Source: Rhizobium leguminosarum (GTDB taxonomy: Bacteria > Pseudomonadota > Alphaproteobacteria > Rhizobiales > Rhizobiaceae). From it: a DNA stretch of 64,000 nt. The notes beneath the pieces were generated by a model. It had not been told where the DNA came from. It saw only the letters and a program-made list of their open reading frames with translations, and ran no database searches. Every line of letters begins with the position of its first letter. The stretch's first letter is position 1. A program made the translations under genes and the position numbers. The DNA is taken from positions 1,190,531-1,254,530 of the forward strand of contig NZ_CP016287.1 of the NCBI RefSeq assembly GCF_001679785.1, read 5' to 3'. Of this stretch, positions 1 to 8,088 are shown piece after piece.

Positions 1-227
1 ATCTGGTCGATCAGCCGCTGGGTGCGCTCCCGGCTCGGACCGTGTTTGTCGCGCTCCAACTTGGCGATCAGCAATTGCAGATGGGCGTTGAGCGCCTCAA
101 TGCCGGAAAGTTTTGCTTTTGCACTGCTCGCTTCAGCCTCAGCGCGTATCCGCGCCTCGCGTTCCGCCAGCAACGCGGCGTGGGCGCTGGCAAGATCGTC
201 CGGCAGTGAGAGAGGCGGTAACGACAT
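1..227 (-). CDS. tnpC: IS66 transposase TnpC, N-terminal part, cut by window edge
   Basis: The minus strand from an ATG at 227 reads the coiled-coil N-terminus of an IS66 TnpC (begins MSLPPLSLPDDLASAH, then a Leu/Glu-rich helix). It continues beyond base 1. It is nearly identical in protein to the start of the TnpC at 21401-23045. It follows tnpA and tnpB in the usual IS66 order tnpA-tnpB-tnpC. Only about 75 codons are visible, so integrity of the rest is unknown. Confidence 0.85.
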   Translation of the reverse strand, partial: MSLPPLSLPDDLASAHAALLAEREARIRAEAEASSAKAKLSGIEALNAHLQLLIAKLERDKHGPSRERTQRLIDQ

Positions 228-274
228 GCTGTCATAGAAGCATATTTATCCAACAAATTCAATGCAAAAGACGT

Positions 275-625
275 TCAAACCCGCGTCGGGCGCCAGGTTT
301 CCTGAGGGGCTCGCCAGTCAATTCCGGACAGCAAATAAGAAAGCTGCGCCGGCGTGATTGCCACCGCGCCGCCCTCTACATTCGGCCAGATAAACCGGCC
401 GCGTTCCAATTTTTTCGTGAACAGGCATGCGCCCTGGCCATCATGCCAGATCAATTTTACCAGATCACCTCGGCGGCCCCGGAAGCAGAACAGATGACCG
501 CCCAGCGGGTCATGCTTCAACACTTCCTGCACCCGAAGGGCTAGCGAAGGAAAGCCGCACCGCATGTCTGTATGTCCGGTCGACAACCAAACCTTGACAC
601 CCGTTCCCATCGGAAACGGGTTCAT
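275..625 (-). CDS. tnpB: IS66 accessory protein TnpB
   Basis: A 116-aa protein of the IS66 Orf2/TnpB family. It shows the family pattern VWLSTGHTDMRCGF near the N-terminus, the central FCFRGRRGDLVKLIWHD motif and the C-terminal LSYLLSGIDWRAPQ motif at residues 96-107. Length matches the usual 115-120 aa. It overlaps tnpA by ATGA, which suggests translational coupling. Its function is required for IS66 transposition but is mechanistically undefined. It is also the uninterrupted reference for the recombinase insertion sites discussed at 16772 and 23148. Confidence 0.92.
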   Translation of the reverse strand: MNPFPMGTGVKVWLSTGHTDMRCGFPSLALRVQEVLKHDPLGGHLFCFRGRRGDLVKLIWHDGQGACLFTKKLERGRFIWPNVEGGAVAITPAQLSYLLSGIDWRAPQETWRPTRV

Positions 626-1050
626 CGCAACGTCTCCAGACCCCGCATAATCCGCAGCAGGACGTCCACGTCGACATCCCGACCGACGATCACACGCCGG
701 TCGTTCGCACTCACCACCTCCATGCGACCGTGGTCGCTGACAGGCGGCGGCACAGCGACAGTCGCCGCAGGTGGCGTGTTCGCAACAACCGGCTCGGCAA
801 CGACGATCGCTGGAACAAACCCGTTTGTCGAGCGGTGGACAAGCCGTCCTTCCCGGGCGGCCCTGCGCCAGGCATTCAACTGCCAGCGCGTGATCCCATG
901 ACGCTGCGCCGTGGCCGTCACCTGCCGCGGGCCGTTATAACTCTCAGCCACAATCGCTAGCTTCCCTTCATCCGTGAAACGCCGGCGACGCCCGCTATCG
1001 ACAATCTCCATCCGGCTAAAATGCCCGGTGAGATCATTCATCAAGTCCAT
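622..1050 (-). CDS. tnpA: IS66 Orf1/TnpA, helix-turn-helix protein
   Basis: A 142-aa protein with the IS66 TnpA HTH: RRRRFTDEGKLAIVAESYNG, then RHGITRWQLNAWRRA (residues about 21-65), and a variable tail. This is the IS3-like Orf1 HTH used by IS66 for DNA binding. The start chosen is the first ATG of the frame; an internal ATG at MEIVDSG is also possible. It is followed by tnpB with a 4-base overlap. The upstream IS end near 1055-1075 runs into the repeat at 1074-1140. Confidence 0.88.
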   Translation of the reverse strand: MDLMNDLTGHFSRMEIVDSGRRRRFTDEGKLAIVAESYNGPRQVTATAQRHGITRWQLNAWRRAAREGRLVHRSTNGFVPAIVVAEPVVANTPPAATVAVPPPVSDHGRMEVVSANDRRVIVGRDVDVDVLLRIMRGLETLR

Positions 1051-1073
1051 GTGTGAAGCACCGTCTATATTGC

Positions 1074-1140
1074 CGTCTATATAGACAGAGCATCCACACT
1101 CTCACTCACTCCACAATGCGGCCCAACTCGGATGCGTACG
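1074..1140. repeat. 67-bp direct repeat, copy 1
   Basis: Positions 1074-1140 are repeated in the same orientation at 26428-26494 with no difference that I can see. The repeat begins with a GTCTATATAGAC palindrome and contains the 3' end of the truncated IS110-like reading frame. Both copies mark the edge of different IS remnants, so the segment is probably a conserved IS terminus or a recombination scar. Confidence 0.8.
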
Positions 1141-1239
1141 CATCTTCTTGCGCAGGATCGGCCGCTCGGCGGCGTTCACACCATGCAATTGAAAGACGTG
1201 CTTTGACGTATCCATGCCAATACGGATAATCTGATCCAC
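1102..1239 (-). pseudogene. IS110-family transposase, N-terminal stub
   Basis: From a GTG at 1239 the minus strand reads DQIIRIGMDTSKHVFQLHG, the RNase-H-like DEDD N-terminus typical of IS110 transposases (first catalytic Asp in GMDTSK). Similarity ends after about 35 codons and the frame stops at 1102, where a full protein would have about 340 aa. It is therefore a fragment. The last 13 codons lie in the 67-bp repeat shared with 26428-26494 and may not belong to IS110. Confidence 0.7.
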
Positions 1240-1289
1240 GGACGGCTCCTTCGTTTGAGATCGTTAACAGCTCACTCTGGCACATTTCG

Positions 1290-1555
1290 ATGCCGTTCGG
1301 GGGCCGTCCACCCCAACATTTGTCGCCCAGGCAGCCGGCTGACCGTCGCTTGATCTCCCGGGCGAAATGCCGTCCGAATTTCTCCGCCCAGCTTCGAATG
1401 GTCTGATGCGTGACGATGATGCCGCGGGCCGCCAGCATGTCCTCAACCATGCGCAGGCTGAGCGGAAAGCGAAAGTAGAGCCATACCGCGTGCGCAATGA
1501 TCTCAGCGGGATAGCGGTGGCGACGATAAAGCGGATCACGAGCAACTTCTGACAT
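1290..1555 (-). pseudogene. IS6-family transposase, N-terminal fragment
   Basis: From the ATG at 1555 the frame reads the IS6/IS26-type N-terminus: LYRRHRYPAEIIAHAVWLYF, then LSLRMVEDMLAARGI and the SWAEKFGRHFAREIKRR helix. The catalytic DDE core is missing. The homology ends near 1290, where the sequence runs into the IS110 remnant. Other IS6 debris lies at 13582, 35646 and 36876. Confidence 0.75.
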
Positions 1556-1738
1556 GGCCCATGTACGCACATCTTCATCAGCCGTCGGTTAACTTTACGG
1601 TGCCAGGCCGTCCACCTCATCAGGCCCGAATGGCGTGCTTGGCACGTCGCCAGCCCGCTTTAAAGTGCCATCGAGAGGACGAATGGGCTGGTCTTCCAGA
1701 CCTCATGCATTTCGTGGGGCTATCCCGAAGCATTGCTC

Positions 1739-3133
1739 CTAATTATCACATAGCCTGAAGTGATATGACTTTGGCCGGGTGACGTGCTCATAACCCAGCA
1801 CGCTCAATGTAGCACCTCGTCCACTGTTCTTGACACCAGTCCAGGCCAGCGTGGGATCCAAATGGTCGCACCGATTTAAAAGAACCGTACCGGTCTCCAA
1901 ATCCTCGGCAAGCGCATTCGCCGCAGCGACATCCTTCGTCCAAATAGACGCAGTGAGGCCGTAAGTGCTGTCATTCATCAATTCTAGCGCTTGTTGATCG
2001 GATTCAACGCGCATAACGCCCACGACCGGACCAAATGTCTCTTCTCTCATAAGGCGCATGCTATGGTCGACGTCGACCAGTAGACGTGGTGACACGTAGG
2101 CGTCGCCCGGCCTGTCCAACTCAACCTTGGACAGAGGGACTAAATTCCTTGCACCCTTCCTGATCGCCTCATCCAGATGTTCCCTTATCACAGACGCGGC
2201 GTATTTATTGACGACAGGACCGAGATTGACGTCGATATCGAGCGGATTGCCAAGATGATACGTGGTGGCGAGCTTCGCCGCGCGTTCAATGAATTCATCG
2301 TATACGTCCGAATGTGCATAGATCCGTTCGATCCCACAACAAGACTGGCCGCTGTTGAAGAAAGCGCCGTCGACAATGTTCTCGACAGAAAAGGCTACAT
2401 CCGCATCAGCCCTAATGTAGGCAGGATCTTTGCCGCCGAGTTCAAGGCCGACCCCAATAAACCGATTTGCCGCTGCCTTTTGCACAAGACGACCTGTTCG
2501 CACTGAACCGGTAAACGCCACATAGTCAATGCGTTGATCGGCAATGATCCTTTCGGCATCGCTGTTAGTCACCGTGATCACTTGAAAGACGTCACTGGGA
2601 AGTCGGATTGTTTCAAACGCTTTTGCGAATCGTTCTCCCGACAGAGGAGTCTGTGGGGCATGTTTCAAGATCACACTGTTGCCGGCGATGATCGCTGGGA
2701 CAACCGTATTGACTGCTGCGAGCAAAGGGTAGTTCCACGGCGCAATAACGTATACGACGCCGAGCGGGGATCTCCGAATAAACCGTTTGAAACCGACCCG
2801 TGGTTCTGGACGAATGTCCTCCAGAGCCTCTGGGGCTAAAGCGACCATCGTAAGTGCGCGATCGGCACAGGTTCGCACTTCGCTTGGCGTTTGCGAAATC
2901 GGTCGGCCCATCTGTTGCGTGATCTCCAGAGCGATATCTTCCTGATTATCTAGAAGATACTGGGCAAACTTCTCACAAATTTGGAGCCGCTCTTTCAATG
3001 GGAATTTACGCCAGAGTTTTTGAGCGGCGACTGCTCGCTCCAAAATAGCATCGACTTGTTGCGCCGACGCATAGCTTCGTTCAGCAACGATGCTGCCATC
3101 GATAGGCGAAATAGTGCGTTGAAGGTCAGTCAT
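1739..3133 (-). CDS. NAD(P)-dependent aldehyde dehydrogenase
   Basis: A 464-aa protein of the aldehyde dehydrogenase superfamily. It oxidises an aldehyde to a carboxylate with NAD(P). Visible are the oxyanion Asn in APWNYP (N133), the Rossmann/cofactor FTGSVRTGR (about 208-215), the general base Glu in ELGGKDP (E231) and the nucleophile in GQSC (C265). The ATG at 3133 is chosen because GAGG lies six bases upstream; a TTG 12 bases earlier is less likely. It is the last gene of the 12537-1739 operon, eight bases after the MetC-GS fusion. In context it may act as a PuuC-like dehydrogenase on a gamma-glutamylated or amino-aldehyde intermediate. That substrate is inference; the family call is firm. 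Confidence 0.9.
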   Translation of the reverse strand: MTDLQRTISPIDGSIVAERSYASAQQVDAILERAVAAQKLWRKFPLKERLQICEKFAQYLLDNQEDIALEITQQMGRPISQTPSEVRTCADRALTMVALAPEALEDIRPEPRVGFKRFIRRSPLGVVYVIAPWNYPLLAAVNTVVPAIIAGNSVILKHAPQTPLSGERFAKAFETIRLPSDVFQVITVTNSDAERIIADQRIDYVAFTGSVRTGRLVQKAAANRFIGVGLELGGKDPAYIRADADVAFSVENIVDGAFFNSGQSCCGIERIYAHSDVYDEFIERAAKLATTYHLGNPLDIDVNLGPVVNKYAASVIREHLDEAIRKGARNLVPLSKVELDRPGDAYVSPRLLVDVDHSMRLMREETFGPVVGVMRVESDQQALELMNDSTYGLTASIWTKDVAAANALAEDLETGTVLLNRCDHLDPTLAWTGVKNSGRGATLSVLGYEHVTRPKSYHFRLCDN

Positions 3134-3141
3134 TGTTTGCC

Positions 3142-5820
3142 TCAAATGATCTCGAAATAGCGGGACAATTCCCAGTCGGAGACATGGTGCTGGAACTGGC
3201 GATGCTCCCAGTCACGTGTCGCCGCATAATGTTCGACGAAAGCGCTCCCGAAGATTTCGTGGGCAATGGCGCTGTTTCTAAAGTTGTCGGCGGCTTCTGA
3301 GAGCGTACGGGGTAGCTGTTGCCGTGTCGGCGCGGTGATCTGATAAGCGTTGCCGGACAAAGCAGCCTCGGGCTCGACCTTGTTTTCAATTCCCCAAAGG
3401 CCCGCCCCGAGCGTGGCCGCCAATGTCAGATATGGATTGGCATCCGCGCCTGGAATGCGAAATTCCACGCGTTGAGACTTCAAGCTACCCGTGATGGCGC
3501 GTATAGCAACGGTACGGTTATCGATTCCCCACGTTGCTGCGGTTGGGGCCCAATGACCCGGGACCAGCCGGCGATAGGAGTTAACCGTTGGTGCGGTGAG
3601 AACCGCAATGGAAGGAGCAAGTTTCTGAAGACCGCCAATGAAATTGCGCATCGTCCGACTAATGCCGTGCTCGGTGCTGTGATCGTGAAACACCCCAACG
3701 CCATTTTCATCGACTAATGAGACGTGAACGTGGCCACCTTGGCCCGGCAGAGAGCTATCCCATTTTGCCATGAAGCTCGCCATGAGCCCATTTTTCTGAG
3801 CGAATACCTTCGCGAAGGTTTTGAACAACGCTCCCTTGTCGGCCGCCGCCAAGGCATCGTCCACGCCAATCGCGGCCTCCATGGCTCCCGGGCCGGTTTC
3901 TTCGTGAAGGCCCTCCAGTGGAATACGCATGGCTTCGAAGAGATCGAGGATGCCATGATAGAACTCGCTGTTCACCGAATTCCTGATAACGGAATAGCCG
4001 AAACCGCCGAAACCGAGCGGTCGGAGATTCCTATAGTTCTTATCGGCGAGTGTCCTGGCGTTTTCCTCCACGACGAGAAACTCGAACTCACAGGCTGCTT
4101 TTGGCCGAAGACCCATCGCCATCGCCTTGCGTAAAACTCGTTTCATTACTCCCCGCGGGCATAGCTCCTCGAGCTGCCCCACAAATTCGCCAAGGACGAA
4201 ATGCGTTTCGCTTTCCAACGGAAGCTTACGCGCTGTTTCGGGCAGCAATCTGACCTGAGCGTCGCCATATCCGCTATTCCAGCCAATGCGATCGGTGTTA
4301 TCGTAAAGCTGATCATTTGAATCCCAACCAAAGATGACATCGCAAAAGCCAAAACCATCCTCCAGTGAGGAAATAAATTTCTCGCGCGCCATGTATTTGC
4401 CACGCAGCACACCATCCAAATCGAAGGCGCCAATTTTGACGTGCTTATAAGCGTCGTCACGAAGGAACTGCTTGAGGTCGAGGCCGATTTCCGGGAATTC
4501 CAAAAACGTTTCTCTTATGGATCTATCGTCTGTGTTCGTCGAGAACAGGTGCGGAGATTGTTTCAGGTGGCGCCAATGGGACAGCCGACCGTCGATCTTC
4601 TCGACGGGACCGTTTCGAATTGTGGAATGGTCCGATCCTGATCGACTCTTCAAAGACAAAACCGATTTAAATGCAGCCTTGATATCGTCGATTAGGTCAT
4701 CGGCTTCCTCCAAGCCTATCTGCAGGCGCACAAGAGGGCCCGCATAATTCTTTCCCGTCAAAGTGCGGTCGGCCAGATTGACCTGCAATGCGAGACTGGC
4801 ATAACCACCCCATGAATAGCCAAGCCCGAAAATCGTGAGGCCGTTTAGAAAAGCGCGAACTGGGATGTCAGGGTCGAGCACGAAGGAGAATATGCCAGCC
4901 GATCCCGAGAAGTCGCGCTTCCACAACTCATGTCCGGCGTGACTCTCCAATGCTGGATGAAGGACTTCCAGGACTTCCTGCTGTTGCTCAAGCCATCGGG
5001 CAATTCGCAGGGCGCTGCTTGCATGACGCTCAAGTCGCAAACCCATTGTACGAAGCCCGCGCAATATATGATAGGCATCATCATTGTTCCCACAGATGCC
5101 CAAAGCCCCGTAAAATTCATTTAAGGTTGCGAAACAACTTTCGTTCGACGAAACGGTTCCCATCAAGATGTCGGAGTGGCCGGAGGGATATTTGGTCGTG
5201 GCATGCAACGAAATGTCCACCCCCAACTCCAATGGCTTCAGATAAAGAGGCGTTGCCCAGGTATTTTCCATCATGACGGTGGCGCCCACTGCATGCGCCT
5301 TCTCAGCGATAGCGGGAACATCCTGAATCTCGAACGTGTTCGAACCTGGGGACTCCGTGAACACAACCCGGGTATTCGATCGCAGAAGCCGCTCGATGCC
5401 ACCGCCTATGAACGGGTCATAATATTCGACATCGCCCCCCAAGCGTGTGAGGGCGGTATCAGCGAATTGCCTTGTATTGCCATAGACGCTGTCGACGATG
5501 AGTAGATGATCGCCTGGTGACAGAAATGCCATGAGGGGGACCGTGACGGCCGTCAGGCCGGATGGAAGAAGAAGCGTCCCGAACGACCCTTCGAGCTCAT
5601 TGATTGCGTCGCAAAGCGCCTTCGTCGTGGGGGTTCCACGTGTACCATAGGTGTATGGCTGATTATGCATCACCATGGTATCGGCATCAGGGAAAAGCAC
5701 TGTTGACGCACGTACGAGGGGCGGGTCTATAAAGCCAAAATATTCCCGCGGATTGTTTCCACAATGGGCCAGCCGGGTGTTGATGCCGTGCTTCGCGACG
5801 GTGTTGGAAGTATCGTTCAT
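3142..5820 (-). CDS. Fused beta-cystathionase-like PLP enzyme and glutamine-synthetase-like ligase
   Basis: One uninterrupted 892-codon frame from the ATG at 5820. Residues about 1-390 are a Cys/Met-metabolism PLP enzyme closest in look to cystathionine beta-lyase MetC: YTYGTRGTPT, and the PLP lysine in HATTKYPSGHSD (K210). The position before NTWATP, normally Asp contacting the pyridine nitrogen, reads Glu (E185). After a linker (about 391-448) residues 449-892 form a GS-like catalytic chain: FDLDGVLRGKYM, EFEFLVVEE, GQGGHVHVS, NSYRRLVPGHWAP and NRTVAIR, resembling PuuA or other gamma-glutamyl-amine ligases. The start overlaps the upstream GMC stop (ATGA). Such a fusion is not one I know. 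Separate activities, or a self-resistance plus conjugation role, are inference. Confidence 0.85.
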   Translation of the reverse strand: MNDTSNTVAKHGINTRLAHCGNNPREYFGFIDPPLVRASTVLFPDADTMVMHNQPYTYGTRGTPTTKALCDAINELEGSFGTLLLPSGLTAVTVPLMAFLSPGDHLLIVDSVYGNTRQFADTALTRLGGDVEYYDPFIGGGIERLLRSNTRVVFTESPGSNTFEIQDVPAIAEKAHAVGATVMMENTWATPLYLKPLELGVDISLHATTKYPSGHSDILMGTVSSNESCFATLNEFYGALGICGNNDDAYHILRGLRTMGLRLERHASSALRIARWLEQQQEVLEVLHPALESHAGHELWKRDFSGSAGIFSFVLDPDIPVRAFLNGLTIFGLGYSWGGYASLALQVNLADRTLTGKNYAGPLVRLQIGLEEADDLIDDIKAAFKSVLSLKSRSGSDHSTIRNGPVEKIDGRLSHWRHLKQSPHLFSTNTDDRSIRETFLEFPEIGLDLKQFLRDDAYKHVKIGAFDLDGVLRGKYMAREKFISSLEDGFGFCDVIFGWDSNDQLYDNTDRIGWNSGYGDAQVRLLPETARKLPLESETHFVLGEFVGQLEELCPRGVMKRVLRKAMAMGLRPKAACEFEFLVVEENARTLADKNYRNLRPLGFGGFGYSVIRNSVNSEFYHGILDLFEAMRIPLEGLHEETGPGAMEAAIGVDDALAAADKGALFKTFAKVFAQKNGLMASFMAKWDSSLPGQGGHVHVSLVDENGVGVFHDHSTEHGISRTMRNFIGGLQKLAPSIAVLTAPTVNSYRRLVPGHWAPTAATWGIDNRTVAIRAITGSLKSQRVEFRIPGADANPYLTLAATLGAGLWGIENKVEPEAALSGNAYQITAPTRQQLPRTLSEAADNFRNSAIAHEIFGSAFVEHYAATRDWEHRQFQHHVSDWELSRYFEII

Positions 5821-7385
5821 GATCCAATCGCCAGTAAAGCTTCGTTCGCCGCACGGCTCCCGGGCGTCTTGGCCGCGGCTATAATTGTCGCAGCCGCTTT
5901 TTCGGCAACTGTCATGACGGCACAGTTTATATTCACGGTCACCATTGACGGAAAAATCGAAGCATCGCATACGCGCAAGCTGGCGATGTTTCTCACCCTC
6001 AGCGCAGTATCGACGACTGCGGTGGGATCGTCGTCGGACCCCATGCGGCATGTTCCTGCGGCATGATAGACGGTTTCCAGGTTTGACCGGATATAGTCGG
6101 TAATGTCGTCATCCTTCACGACGCTTGGCCCAGGAGCGACTTCGCGAACCGCGATCTCGCCGAAGGAATGGGTCTCGATGAAGCGCCGAGCAAATCGCAT
6201 ACCTTCGCCGATAATGCGCAGATCATAATCCTCCGGATCCGAGAGATAATTGAGGCGGATCCTAGGTTTGTCGCGCATGTCGGACGTGACCAAGCGGATA
6301 TCGCCCCGACTGCGGGGACGAGTCGCGTTCGAGGCTATGTCGATAAGCCTTCCCTCGGAATTGAACGACGAGGTCGATTTCTCGCCGTGCCGACCGCTGG
6401 GGTTGCCTGGCCTCAACCCAAATTGGCACAAGCAATCAGGTGCCGGAGCATCAGCATCGACTTTGAGTAGCATAATGGATTCGTAGGGCGTCACATCCCA
6501 TGCAGGTACCGACTCTTTCAGTTCGAAAACCACTGCGGAGGAATAATGATCCGCTAGGTTGCGACCGACTCCCGGGACATCGGCCACGACGGGTATACCC
6601 ATTGCTCCTAGGTGCTGGGCCTCGCCAATGCCTGACACCATCAAGAGCTGCGGCGATTGGATGCTGCCCGCAGTAATGATTACCTCGTTTCGGGCATGAA
6701 CAGGGCCAAGCGAGGTTTCGACACCGATGGCGCGGCCATCCTGAATAATGACACGCGTCACGAATGTTTCACTGAAGACTTCCAGCATCTCGGGCAGTTT
6801 CGACAAAGGATGAAGATACGACACGGAGGAAGATTGTCGATGCTTGCCAATGGCATTGAGCGGCAACATGCCAATTCCTGGCGAGATCTCCTGACGGAAT
6901 TCTGTGCGACGAAGGCCAAGCTCCTGGCCCGCCCGCAAGAGAGCCGCCGATACAGGATTAGTATCTGGCCGGGTTTCGACTCCTACCTGGGAGAGTAGAC
7001 GATTGATATGGGAACGAATCTCCTGAGGGCCCCATCCTTTCGCACCAAGCCTCTCCCATTCCGCAAAATCAGATTCCGGCGGAATGAGCCATGCGCAATC
7101 ATTATGCGTACCACATCCACCGAGGACCTTGGCGCGTGAATAGTTTAGCCGAGCTGGCTTGGCATCAGTGGTCGATGCGAGGAAGCCCCAATCCAAACTT
7201 GTGGGTTGCTCGGATAGACGCGAAACATCCATCAAGCAAGGCACACCTTCGTCCAGCGGACCAGCCTCTATGAGAGCGATGGTGCCAATACCAGCGTCCG
7301 CAAGACGTCTGGCTATAACGGCTCCCGCACTGCCGCCACCGACGATAACATAATCGAACGTGAGGTCGTCATTAAAGTTCGGCAC
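5817..7385 (-). CDS. GMC-family FAD oxidoreductase
   Basis: A 522-aa glucose-methanol-choline oxidoreductase. The FAD-binding motif VIVGGGSAGAVIARRL lies at residues about 12-27, the GMC signature region SRAKVLGGCGTHN near 84, and the C-terminal HAAGTCRMG with the active-site His, followed by the ASIFPSMVTVN segment. These enzymes oxidise an alcohol to an aldehyde or ketone. A GTG start at 7385 is supported by AAAGGAG upstream. It sits between the LysE exporter and the MetC-GS fusion and overlaps the latter by four bases. It could supply the aldehyde for the downstream aldehyde dehydrogenase, taking the place of PuuB in a Puu-like route. The substrate is not deducible from sequence. Confidence 0.9.
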   Translation of the reverse strand: MPNFNDDLTFDYVIVGGGSAGAVIARRLADAGIGTIALIEAGPLDEGVPCLMDVSRLSEQPTSLDWGFLASTTDAKPARLNYSRAKVLGGCGTHNDCAWLIPPESDFAEWERLGAKGWGPQEIRSHINRLLSQVGVETRPDTNPVSAALLRAGQELGLRRTEFRQEISPGIGMLPLNAIGKHRQSSSVSYLHPLSKLPEMLEVFSETFVTRVIIQDGRAIGVETSLGPVHARNEVIITAGSIQSPQLLMVSGIGEAQHLGAMGIPVVADVPGVGRNLADHYSSAVVFELKESVPAWDVTPYESIMLLKVDADAPAPDCLCQFGLRPGNPSGRHGEKSTSSFNSEGRLIDIASNATRPRSRGDIRLVTSDMRDKPRIRLNYLSDPEDYDLRIIGEGMRFARRFIETHSFGEIAVREVAPGPSVVKDDDITDYIRSNLETVYHAAGTCRMGSDDDPTAVVDTALRVRNIASLRVCDASIFPSMVTVNINCAVMTVAEKAAATIIAAAKTPGSRAANEALLAIGS

Positions 7386-7417
7386 GCCCCTGTCTCCTTT
7401 GGAAAACGGTTTTGCGA

Positions 7418-8023
7418 TCAGATGGAAATGGCTAGGGCGATGGCGACGCAGACGTAGACCACCCCTACAATTCGACTGATAGCAACCTGATTGTTGAAGA
7501 GTCGCTTTGCCTGACCGGCGATCTGAATATAGCTCCCATACACAAGCAGCGAGATTGTCATGGCGGTGATGCCGAGCAGGATCGCTTGCGGGAGATAAGG
7601 CAGTTTGGGGCTCACAAATGCCGGATAGATCAGCAGACTGGCAATAATACCCTTGGGATTCGTACAGGATACAGCAATGGCCCCAAGAATAAGCTCTTTG
7701 GTGGTTGCAGCAGTGACACGTTTTGTGACGAGTTCAGTTGGCTTGACGCTGAAAGCCTTGAGCGCCTGATAAAGGATAAGCGTAATGCCTCCCCACTTAA
7801 TGATATGCAGAATGATCTCATACTTCTGGGCTAGCAGACCCACCCCGGATAAGACGATGACCGCATGTAGACCAGTTCCCAATGCAAATCCGATTGCAGC
7901 GGCGCTAGCTTTGCGGGAGCCATAATGTAGCGATTGCGCGACGGAGAATGCGACATTCGGTCCAGGCACCGCCAAGGTCGTGAAAAACATGATGCAGAAC
8001 ATCGTCCAGAGTGCCGTATCCAT
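7418..8023 (-). CDS. LysE/RhtB-family amino-acid exporter
   Basis: A 201-aa inner-membrane protein with about six hydrophobic segments. It has the LysE-family N-terminal pattern VPGPNVAFSVAQSLHYGSRK and the internal CTNPKGIIASLLIYPAFV motif. Length fits the family (about 200-210 aa). The ATG at 8023 is preceded by AAAGGGAAG. LysE/RhtB proteins export amino acids and derivatives, so within this operon the likely cargo is the amino-acid-like product of the biosynthetic genes. That cargo is inference from context. Confidence 0.9.
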   Translation of the reverse strand: MDTALWTMFCIMFFTTLAVPGPNVAFSVAQSLHYGSRKASAAAIGFALGTGLHAVIVLSGVGLLAQKYEIILHIIKWGGITLILYQALKAFSVKPTELVTKRVTAATTKELILGAIAVSCTNPKGIIASLLIYPAFVSPKLPYLPQAILLGITAMTISLLVYGSYIQIAGQAKRLFNNQVAISRIVGVVYVCVAIALAISI

Positions 8024-8088
8024 AATCTTCCCTTTTTCTGAAACCATTCCTGGTACCGGATAAGAATCCCGTGACCAAAAGTGTTGGC

